Source: an uncultured Clostridia bacterium
GTDB taxonomy: Bacteria; Bacillota; Clostridia; Christensenellales; Borkfalkiaceae
Length of the DNA stretch: 12,098 bases
Reading direction: 5' to 3'
Assembly (NCBI GenBank): GCA_937915565.1
Contig: CALDMH010000130.1
Location: forward strand, 1-12,098
The notes below the pieces were generated by a model. That model was not told the DNA's origin. It saw only the letters and a list, made by a program, of their open reading frames with translations, and did not search any database. Each line of letters opens with the position of its first letter. Within the stretch, counting starts at the first letter, position 1. Below, one piece after another: positions 6,690 to 12,098 of the stretch. A program made the translations under genes and the position numbers.

Positions 6690-7718
6690 ATGGATATAAA
6701 AATTACCAAAGGGCGATTTTCCAATTTGATTGCCTACGACCTTGTTAAAATCGTTTTGGCAATCGTCGCGGCGGTGTTCGTTTGGGTTTTGTTGTTCACA
6801 ACCTGCGCAACTCGCGCAACGGTCGGCGAACAGTTTTATTTGGTCGTGTTTGACGACGTTTATTATAAAGACGATTACGCCACGGACGTAGTAACGAGAT
6901 TAAAGAGCGAAAAAAAGCTTTCTTACGACGTTTTAAGTTTAAACGTTTCAAAGGTTACGTCTGCGGGGAATTATAACGCGCTTTATATGTTGTCGCTCAA
7001 AGCTTCCACAAAAGAAGGCGACGTCATCGTTTTTAACGGAAAAAACGAGCAGTTGCAAAATACCGACGGCTCGCTTAAAACGGACGAAAACGGCGCGCCC
7101 GTTATGGGATTGAACGGCAGCGCGCAATCGATTGTCAACAACGCTTATCTCGTTCCTTTCAACGAATATCTCGATAGCGCGAAAGAGTATCTGGACAAGT
7201 TCGTTAAAGACGGCGAAATCGACGAGACGGCGGTCAAAAATTATTTTTTGAACGTGAGAATCAAATCCGCGGGAAATTATAAAAAGACTTACAGAACCGA
7301 CGAGCAAAAAGCCGAGGGCGTTAAAAATGAAATCGAAAGGATAAAAACTCTTCTCGAAAATTACGAAATCGTCGTCAACGCCATTGAAAAAGCGAAAGAA
7401 AGCGACGTCGATTTGTTGTGGTATGCGGATTTTTACCCCGGTGAAGAATACGAAAAAAAGCACGTTCCTTACGGAATAGACCTTTATAAACTCAACGAGG
7501 CGAGCGCGGCAAACGGCGGCACGAAACTCTCGGAATATTGGTATTATTGGGAAAAGTCCGGCACGGAAAGCGATAGTTCTTCGGCGCAGGAGAGCAGGAA
7601 AAGCGATGGCTTGGTTATGGCGGTTTTCAATTACGGAAACGACCAGTACGACCTTCAATTTGAAAGTCTTGCCGTCGTTGCGGACACGATAAAATCGTTC
7701 AGCAATTACGCCGATTAA
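6690..7718 (+). CDS. Single-pass membrane-anchored protein of unknown function
   Basis: This 342-residue protein is not recognised. A short basic N-terminus (K4, K7, R9) is followed by one strong hydrophobic segment at about 18-38 and then by a hydrophilic remainder. This predicts an N-in topology with about 300 residues outside the membrane. C39 (FTTC) is a poor lipobox, so a membrane anchor is more likely than a lipoprotein. Segments such as AYLVPFNEYLDSAKEYLD (152-169) faintly recall extracellular solute-binding proteins, but no permease or ATPase gene is nearby and I assign no function. Aromatic patches (SEYWYYWEK, 281-289) and a Ser/Glu-rich linker (291-303) are visible. It starts 14 nt after greA and ends 18 nt before tmk, so it is probably co-transcribed. 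Only a weak GGA precedes the ATG. Confidence 0.88.
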   Translation: MDIKITKGRFSNLIAYDLVKIVLAIVAAVFVWVLLFTTCATRATVGEQFYLVVFDDVYYKDDYATDVVTRLKSEKKLSYDVLSLNVSKVTSAGNYNALYMLSLKASTKEGDVIVFNGKNEQLQNTDGSLKTDENGAPVMGLNGSAQSIVNNAYLVPFNEYLDSAKEYLDKFVKDGEIDETAVKNYFLNVRIKSAGNYKKTYRTDEQKAEGVKNEIERIKTLLENYEIVVNAIEKAKESDVDLLWYADFYPGEEYEKKHVPYGIDLYKLNEASAANGGTKLSEYWYYWEKSGTESDSSSAQESRKSDGLVMAVFNYGNDQYDLQFESLAVVADTIKSFSNYAD

Positions 7719-7736
7719 AAGATATTAACGAAAAAT

Positions 7737-8381
7737 ATGCAAAGCAACAAAAACTTAAAGGGCGCGTTTATCAGCCTCGAAGGCGGCGACGGCTCGGGAA
7801 AATCCACGCAGCTGAAACTGCTGACGGAGTATCTCGTGAATAACGGTTACGATTGCGTTTTCACAAGAGAGCCGGGAGGCACGAAAATTTCGGAGAAAAT
7901 CCGAGAGATAATTCTCGACGGAAACAATTCGGAAGAAGCCGATGAAACCGAAGCTCTTTTATATGCCGCGGCGCGCGCACAGCTCGTTAAGGAGCTGATA
8001 ATTCCTTCGGTAAATGCGGGAAAAATCGTAGTTTGCGATAGATTTATCGATTCGTCGGTTGCATATCAGGGTTATGCTCGCGGTTTGGGGAAAAAGTTTA
8101 TCGACGAGATAAACGCTTATCCGCTGAAAAACTGTATGCCCGATTTGACGTTGTTTTTCGATATAACGCCTGAAAGAGCTTTCGAGCGAAAGGGCGGAGC
8201 GGATAAAAACGACAGAATCGAGCAAAGCGGAATGGAATTCCACAAAAAGGTTTACGAAGGGTATAAAGAGCAGGCGCGCGTTTTTCCGAACAGGATTGTG
8301 GAAATCGACGCCGAACAAAGCGTCGAAAACGTTTTCGGCGCGGTTTTAAGGGCGTTGAAAGATAAAAAAATAATTAAGTGA
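7737..8381 (+). CDS. tmk: Thymidylate kinase (dTMP kinase)
   Basis: The enzyme phosphorylates dTMP to dTDP with ATP in the cytoplasm, an essential step of dTTP synthesis. The 214-residue product matches the family length. It has the Walker A loop EGGDGSGKST (15-24), the TREPGG substrate motif (43-48), DRFIDSSVAYQGYARGLG (101-118) and a LID segment with basic residues (ERKGGADKNDRIE, 150-162). The P-loop has no arginine and the LID does, which fits the bacterial type II class. The N-terminus is a few residues longer than minimal, and no clear Shine-Dalgarno sequence precedes the ATG. That start is therefore reasonable but not proven, and translation may depend on the gene before it, 18 nt upstream. 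holB follows after 13 nt, as in the tmk-holB neighbourhood of many Bacillota. Confidence 0.97.
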   Translation: MQSNKNLKGAFISLEGGDGSGKSTQLKLLTEYLVNNGYDCVFTREPGGTKISEKIREIILDGNNSEEADETEALLYAAARAQLVKELIIPSVNAGKIVVCDRFIDSSVAYQGYARGLGKKFIDEINAYPLKNCMPDLTLFFDITPERAFERKGGADKNDRIEQSGMEFHKKVYEGYKEQARVFPNRIVEIDAEQSVENVFGAVLRALKDKKIIK

Positions 8382-8394
8382 GAACGACGGCAAA

Positions 8395-9336
8395 GTGACG
8401 GGAATAGCGGAAAAGCTTATCAAAAACACAAACGCTTTCAAGATAATCTGCGGCGATAAAAAACGCGGCGAACTCGGCCACGCATACTTAATCGTGTGTT
8501 CGGACGGCGTTATGTTAAAGGATTATCTCAAACTTTTCGCGTCGCTTATCGCCTGTGAAAACGACGGGGCTTGCGGAGTTTGCCGTCCGTGCAGACTTAT
8601 CGAAAAGGAAGCGTATGCGGATTGCGATTTTTACCCCAAAGAGGGCGATAAAATCAAAACCGCCGATATAGACGACCTCGTTTCAAAAACGATAATCAAA
8701 CCCATTGAGAACGACGTGAGGTTATTCGTTCTCGTCGGAGCGGAAAATATGACCGCCGAGGCGCAGAACAAAATTTTAAAGACTTTGGAAGAGCCGCCGA
8801 AGAACGTTTGTATTTTAATCGGCGCGGCTTCGGATAACACGCTTCTTCCCACCGTTAAATCGAGGGTGAAAAGGCTTGATATTCCGCCTTTTTCGGACGG
8901 AGAAATTCGTCGGACGCTTGAAAAGGATTATCCGGACAAGCGCAAACTCGACGCTGCGATTGCGCTCGGCGGGGGCAGGATAGGCTCGGTTATCAAGGCT
9001 TATACGGAAGGTAACGCCGAAAAAATGCAAAATTTTTGCAGGGAAGTTTTGTTTTCGATGCGTTCGTCAAAGGAAGTTCCGCAGTATTCCTGCAAAATCA
9101 ACAAAGATAATTTAAAAGATTTTATTTCGATATTAAAAAGTGAAGTGGCAAATCTTCTTATAAAAGATAAGGAGAAAGCCGAAGAGAACGGTTACGCCAC
9201 GGGCGCGCTTATCGCAATTTCGGATATGCTTTCCGAAAAAGAGCGCGCGGTTTATTTCAACGCCAACACGGTTATGGTTGCGGACAGCATTTTGTTGGCG
9301 ATTTTAGGAGAAAAATATAGATGGCAGAAGTTGTAG
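8395..9336 (+). CDS. holB: DNA polymerase III subunit delta' (clamp loader)
   Basis: Delta' is the non-ATP-hydrolysing wedge subunit of the clamp loader that places the beta sliding clamp on DNA. In the 313-residue product the normal Walker A site is absent (YLIVCSDGVMLKDY, 31-44), as expected for delta' and unlike DnaX. Four cysteines, C54, C60, C63 and C66, form a probable zinc-binding module. NKILKTLEEPPKN (125-137) is the sensor-region signature. The usual SRC motif reads SRV (156-158): the arginine finger R157 is kept and the cysteine is replaced. The start is GTG, 13 nt after tmk, without a good Shine-Dalgarno sequence. The 3' end overlaps ricT by 16 nt, which suggests translational coupling. 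The position between tmk and ricT is the conserved Bacillota arrangement. Confidence 0.93.
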   Translation: MTGIAEKLIKNTNAFKIICGDKKRGELGHAYLIVCSDGVMLKDYLKLFASLIACENDGACGVCRPCRLIEKEAYADCDFYPKEGDKIKTADIDDLVSKTIIKPIENDVRLFVLVGAENMTAEAQNKILKTLEEPPKNVCILIGAASDNTLLPTVKSRVKRLDIPPFSDGEIRRTLEKDYPDKRKLDAAIALGGGRIGSVIKAYTEGNAEKMQNFCREVLFSMRSSKEVPQYSCKINKDNLKDFISILKSEVANLLIKDKEKAEENGYATGALIAISDMLSEKERAVYFNANTVMVADSILLAILGEKYRWQKL

Positions 9337-10199
9337 GCATAAAATTTAAACATTCCGGAAAGGTTTATTTCTTCGACCCTTGCAAAATGAAACTGGCGAA
9401 GGACGACGGGGTGATTGTTGAAACGGCAAGAGGCGTGGAATACGGCAAGGTCGTGTCCGAGCCGAAAGACGTTTCGGAGGATAAAATCGTTCAGCCGCTC
9501 AAACCGATTTTAAGGCGCGCCACACCCGAAGACGAAGCCAAGGTTAAGAGAAACGAAGCCAAGGTTGCCGACGCGATGAAAATAGCCAATGAGAAAATTG
9601 CTCAAAGAGGCTTAAAAATGAAACTTATCGGCGCGGAATTTGCCTTTGAGGGCGGAAAAGTCGTCTTTTATTTCACCGCGGCGGGAAGAATCGATTTCAG
9701 AGAACTCGTTAAGGACCTTGCTTCTGCGTTCCATATAAGAATCGAACTTCGTCAAGTGGGAATCAGGGACGAAACGAGAATTTTGGGCGGAATTGCGCCG
9801 TGCGGAAGAGTTTGCTGCTGCGCAAGTTGTATGCCGGATTTCAGAAAAGTTACCATAAAAATGGCGAAAACGCAAGGTTTATCGCTTAATCCCACAAAAA
9901 TCAGCGGACTTTGCGGCAGGCTTATGTGTTGCCTCGAATATGAAAACGAGCATTATAGCGAAACCTTCAAAAAAATGCCGAAGGTGGGAAGCGAGGTTAC
10001 AACTCCCGAAGGAAAAGCGACCGTCGTTTCAAACAATATGCTTAAAATGATTGTTAAGGTTAAAACGGCCAATTCCGACGGCAGTTTTGCCTATAAGGAT
10101 TTTCCGTTGGCGGATATAAAGTTCAAAAAATCGAACAAACCCGAGGACGACCAGCCTTCGCAGGAAGAATTGAAGGAAATCAAAGATTTGCTCGACTAA
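9321..10199 (+). CDS. ricT: PSP1-domain Fe-S protein RicT (YaaT), RNase Y-associated
   Basis: In B. subtilis, RicT works with RicA and RicF in an Fe-S complex that helps RNase Y mature certain mRNAs and affects sporulation and competence. The 292-residue product has the PSP1 domain and the diagnostic core: GGIAPCGRVCCCASC (156-170), DFRKVTIKMAKTQGLSLNPT (173-192) and KISGLCGRLMCCLEYENE (193-210). Cysteines C161, C166, C167, C198, C203 and C204 align with the conserved set in B. subtilis as I recall it. C165 and C170 appear to be extra. No ricA or ricF homologue is in this window. AGGAG at 9306-9310 lies 10 nt before the ATG, inside holB. The overlap with holB places it at the end of the greA-to-ricT run, before a new promoter. 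The identity is firm. The RNase Y role in this organism is inferred. Confidence 0.95.
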   Translation: MAEVVGIKFKHSGKVYFFDPCKMKLAKDDGVIVETARGVEYGKVVSEPKDVSEDKIVQPLKPILRRATPEDEAKVKRNEAKVADAMKIANEKIAQRGLKMKLIGAEFAFEGGKVVFYFTAAGRIDFRELVKDLASAFHIRIELRQVGIRDETRILGGIAPCGRVCCCASCMPDFRKVTIKMAKTQGLSLNPTKISGLCGRLMCCLEYENEHYSETFKKMPKVGSEVTTPEGKATVVSNNMLKMIVKVKTANSDGSFAYKDFPLADIKFKKSNKPEDDQPSQEELKEIKDLLD

Positions 10200-10222
10200 T
10201 TGAAAAAAATATAGAAAAAGCC

Positions 10223-10251
10223 TATACAAAACGGAAGAATCGTGATATAAT
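10223..10251 (+). promoter_or_regulatory. Predicted sigma-A promoter for the ferredoxin gene
   Basis: TATACA at 10223-10228 (four of six consensus bases) is followed after 17 bp by TATAAT at 10246-10251. TG at 10243-10244 gives an extended -10. A second TATAAT overlaps at 10251-10256. It lies just after the ricT stop, and the predicted start near 10258 gives a leader of about 58 nt. Confidence 0.75.
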
Positions 10252-10315
10252 ATAATGGTTTAAAAGCGAAATTTTCAACGCTTTAAATTTTAAAATTAAC
10301 GGAGGTAAAAAAACT

Positions 10316-10486
10316 ATGGCTTACAAAATTACCGACGCTTGCATTATGTGCGGCGCTTGCAGTGAAAATTGTCCCGTTGCCGCAATTTCTGCGGGCGACA
10401 CCCAGTACGTTATCGACCAGGATACCTGCATCGGTTGCGGCGCTTGTGCGGACACTTGTCCCGTAGGAGCTCCCGTAGAGGCTTAA
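10316..10486 (+). CDS. Small 2[4Fe-4S] ferredoxin
   Basis: This 56-residue soluble clostridial-type ferredoxin is a one-electron carrier that typically serves pyruvate:ferredoxin oxidoreductase, hydrogenase and similar enzymes. It has two complete CxxCxxCxxxCP motifs: C9, C12, C15 and C19 followed by P20, and C38, C41, C44 and C48 followed by P49. They are arranged in the pseudo-twofold repeat of the family, with no insertion between the halves. GGAGGT at 10301-10306 lies 9 nt before the ATG, a strong site consistent with an abundant protein. It has its own promoter and terminator, so it appears to be a one-gene transcription unit. It sits between ricT and trmN6, where B. subtilis has yabA. 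A longer forward frame that starts inside it belongs to trmN6 and is not the start of that gene. Confidence 0.96.
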   Translation: MAYKITDACIMCGACSENCPVAAISAGDTQYVIDQDTCIGCGACADTCPVGAPVEA

Positions 10487-10500
10487 AACAAAAAAACGGA

Positions 10501-10540
10501 GAAGCGGCTGTCGCATTTAATTTTTGCGACAGCCGTTTTC
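10501..10540 (+). terminator. Intrinsic terminator after the ferredoxin gene
   Basis: cggctgtcgc at 10505-10514 pairs perfectly with gcgacagccg at 10526-10535. An extra A-T pair lies inside, and G-T/A-T pairs lie outside with the tail TTTT (10536-10539). The loop is A/T only. It lies 18 nt after the ferredoxin stop and only 12 nt before the trmN6 start. It therefore ends the ferredoxin transcript or limits read-through into trmN6. Confidence 0.9.
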
Positions 10541-10551
10541 GTAAAACGAGA

Positions 10552-11232
10552 ATGGAACTTGACGAAAACGAAACGCTCGAAGACCTTTTAATCGACGGGC
10601 TTAAAATAATACAAAACAAAACGCTATATCGTTTCACAAGCGATTCGGTGTTGCTTTCCCGCTTTGCCTCCTTCAAAAACGGCGACGTCGTTGCGGATTT
10701 TTGTTCGGGCTCGGGGATTGTCGGCATACATTTTTACGCACTTCATAAGGGCGTGAAAAGGGTTTACGAATTCGAGTTGCAAAAATGCCTTCACGATATG
10801 GCGTTAAAAACGGTTGAATATAACGGAATAGGCGACAAAATCGAATGTGTGAACGTGGCGTTGCAGGATATTCCAAGCAGTTTCAACGGTTTTTTTTCGT
10901 TAATTCTTTGCAATCCGCCGTATAAAAAGCTTAACGGCGGCGAGCGCAACCCGAACGACCATATTGCGGTTTGCAGGCACGAAATAACCGTAACTCTTGA
11001 AGAAATAGTTGCAATAGCGTCAAAAAAGCTTAAACAGGGCGGAAGATTTTGCATATGCCAAAGAACCGAACGGCTTACGGACGTGATTTGCGCGATGCGC
11101 CTTAACGGAATCGAGCCGGTGCGGTTAAAATTCGTAACGAACGACGGCTCTGAAAAACCGTATTTATTTTTAGTCGAAGGCAAAAAAGGCGTCAAGCCGC
11201 AATTAAAAGTTGAAGAAAATTTGAAAAATTGA
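10552..11232 (+). CDS. trmN6: tRNA1(Val) adenine-37 N6-methyltransferase family protein
   Basis: The predicted SAM-dependent enzyme (YfiC/YabB family) methylates N6 of A37 in tRNA1(Val). The 226-residue product starts with the family lead-in DGLKIIQNKTLYRFTSDSVL (15-34). SAM motif I is VADFCSGSGIVGI (47-59), and the N6-adenine catalytic motif NPPY is at 121-124 (ILCNPPYKK). SDSVLLSRF matches the family's xDxVLLxxF stretch. The same frame is open upstream to 10369, but that part overlaps the ferredoxin gene, so the ATG at 10552 is the sensible start. Its Shine-Dalgarno sequence is weak (ACGAGA). It lies just past a terminator and directly before rsmI, a pairing also found as yabB-yabC in B. 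subtilis. The methyltransferase class is certain. The exact tRNA target is inferred from the family and context. Confidence 0.92.
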   Translation: MELDENETLEDLLIDGLKIIQNKTLYRFTSDSVLLSRFASFKNGDVVADFCSGSGIVGIHFYALHKGVKRVYEFELQKCLHDMALKTVEYNGIGDKIECVNVALQDIPSSFNGFFSLILCNPPYKKLNGGERNPNDHIAVCRHEITVTLEEIVAIASKKLKQGGRFCICQRTERLTDVICAMRLNGIEPVRLKFVTNDGSEKPYLFLVEGKKGVKPQLKVEENLKN

Positions 11233-11235
11233 GGG
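11231..11235 (+). promoter_or_regulatory. Ribosome binding site that fixes the rsmI start
   Basis: GAGGG overlaps the trmN6 stop codon (11230-11232) and lies 5 nt before the ATG at 11241. The alternative TTG at 11229 lies upstream of this site, adds four residues not seen in the family, and is rejected. Confidence 0.7.
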
Positions 11236-11240
11236 TTAAT

Positions 11241-12047
11241 ATGCTTTATTTTGTTTCCACGCCCGTGGGTAATTTAAAAGATATTTCGCTTCGGGCGTTG
11301 GAGGTTTTAAAGTCGGTTGACGTAATCGCTTGCGAGGACACCCGAACTTCTTTGAAACTTTTAAACCGTTATGAAATAAAAAAGCCCCTCGTCGCATATC
11401 ATAAGTTTAACGAAACCGTTGCGGCGGAGAAGCTTATACGCGAGCTTAAAAGCGGAAAAAATATCGCGCTTATCACCGACGCCGGAACGCCCGTCGTTTC
11501 CGACCCGGGGAACGTTTTAACGAAGCTTTTGCGTGACGAAAACGTGGAATTCACCGCAATCCCGGGGGCGACGGCTTTCGTTCCCGCGCTCATTCTTTCG
11601 GGGTTGGATACGCAGAGGTTTGCTTTTATCGGCTTTTTGCCTGATAAGAAAAAGGATAGAGAGGAGCTTCTCGCAAAATATAAAAATCTCGATATGACGT
11701 TGATTTTTTATTCCGCTCCGCACGATTTGCTCGGCGACCTTAACACACTTTACGAGAATTTCGGCGCAAGAAAAGCTTCCGTTTGCAAGGAAATAACGAA
11801 ACTTCACGAGGGCGTTGAGAGGATTACGCTCGGCGAAAAACTCAAAGAGGAAGAGCCGAAGGGCGAATACGTTATTATCGTGGAAGGCGGAAAGGAAGCC
11901 GAAAACGAACTTTTGAAGCTTTCCGTTGAGGAGCATATCGCGTTTTATATTAAAAACGGAATGGATAAAAAGGACGCCGTTAAAGCCGTTGCCAAGGACA
12001 GGAAATTGCCGAAGTCGGAGGTCTATAAATTTTCCGTTGATATGTAA
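11241..12047 (+). CDS. rsmI: 16S rRNA (cytidine-1402-2'-O)-methyltransferase
   Basis: RsmI uses SAM to 2'-O-methylate C1402 of 16S rRNA in the decoding centre. The 268-residue product carries the tetrapyrrole methylase-type fold signatures in order: the N-terminal LYFVSTPVGNLKDISLRALE (2-21), ACEDTRTSLKLL (30-41), ITDAGTPVVSDPG (78-90), IPGATAFVPALILSG (107-121), FIGFLP (129-134) and EITKLHEGVERITLGE (184-199), followed by GEYVIIVEG. The end (KDAVKAVAKDRKLPKSEVYK, 244-263) matches the helix-turn-helix-like tail of the family. The ATG at 11241 is chosen from the GAGGG site and from the usual start of homologues. It lies 8 nt after trmN6 and is almost surely co-transcribed with it. A probable terminator follows. 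Confidence 0.97.
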   Translation: MLYFVSTPVGNLKDISLRALEVLKSVDVIACEDTRTSLKLLNRYEIKKPLVAYHKFNETVAAEKLIRELKSGKNIALITDAGTPVVSDPGNVLTKLLRDENVEFTAIPGATAFVPALILSGLDTQRFAFIGFLPDKKKDREELLAKYKNLDMTLIFYSAPHDLLGDLNTLYENFGARKASVCKEITKLHEGVERITLGEKLKEEEPKGEYVIIVEGGKEAENELLKLSVEEHIAFYIKNGMDKKDAVKAVAKDRKLPKSEVYKFSVDM

Positions 12048-12054
12048 AGTTAAA

Positions 12055-12098
12055 ACGGGCTTTCCGCACTACAATTTTCGGTAAAGGCTTGTTTTTTT
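12055..12098 (+). terminator. Probable intrinsic terminator after rsmI
   Basis: acgggctttccg at 12055-12066 can pair with 12079-12092 to form a stem of about 12 bp. The stem has several G-T pairs and a 2-nt bulge (12082-12083), and it is followed by TTTTTTT at 12092-12098. The T run reaches the window edge, so its full length is not seen. The stem is weaker than those of the other two terminators. Confidence 0.7.

Noticed and set aside
6690..6810. Lipoprotein signal ending at Cys39 in the 342-residue protein
   Set aside because: FTTC lacks the usual Leu at -3 and a small residue at -1. A simple membrane anchor fits better.
10369..10551. Upstream extension of trmN6 within the open frame
   Set aside because: It overlaps the certain ferredoxin gene and the terminator, and homologues start near the ATG at 10552.

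Overview
The window looks like chromosomal housekeeping DNA from a Gram-positive-type bacterium, most likely an uncultured gut-type member of class Clostridia (Bacillota). The reasons are the block tmk - holB - ricT(yaaT) - trmN6(yabB) - rsmI(yabC), which is also the backbone of the Bacillus subtilis order; a bL17 enlarged in the way I recall from Clostridia; AGGAGG-type ribosome binding sites; and a lipoprotein signal peptide. The lineage is inferred from content and gene order, with no rRNA marker to confirm it. All genes I accept are on the + strand.

Region 1 (1-1557) is the end of the large ribosomal protein operon: rpoA, then rplQ, closed by a strong intrinsic terminator. Region 2 (1558-5980) is accessory. 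A gene-free stretch of about 480 bp carries phased A-tracts, a near-consensus extended -10 promoter and a leader built of degenerate 9-nt units. It precedes a 1312-residue protein of unknown function with a lipobox, a very large outer segment, one internal membrane helix, a Listeria-Bacteroides (InlB-type) repeat, a long coiled coil and a novel C-terminal domain. Region 3 (5981-6204) is noncoding and consists of about five tandem copies of a 40-bp repeat, the first folded into a perfect 12-bp hairpin.

Region 4 (6205-10199) is a compact, probably co-transcribed run: greA, a 342-residue membrane-anchored protein of unknown function, tmk, holB and ricT. These cover transcript cleavage, dTTP synthesis, the replication clamp loader, and an Fe-S protein tied to RNA processing in B. 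subtilis. Region 5 (10200-10540) is a separate small unit: a promoter, a 56-residue 2[4Fe-4S] ferredoxin, and a terminator. It sits where B. subtilis has yabA. Region 6 (10552-12098) holds trmN6 and rsmI, a tRNA and a 16S rRNA methyltransferase, followed by a probable terminator at the window edge.

No phage, insertion sequence, CRISPR array, tRNA or rRNA was seen. The least ordinary parts are the 1312-residue protein with its leader, the 40-bp repeat block, the orphan membrane protein upstream of tmk, and the ferredoxin unit beside the cysteine-rich RicT.
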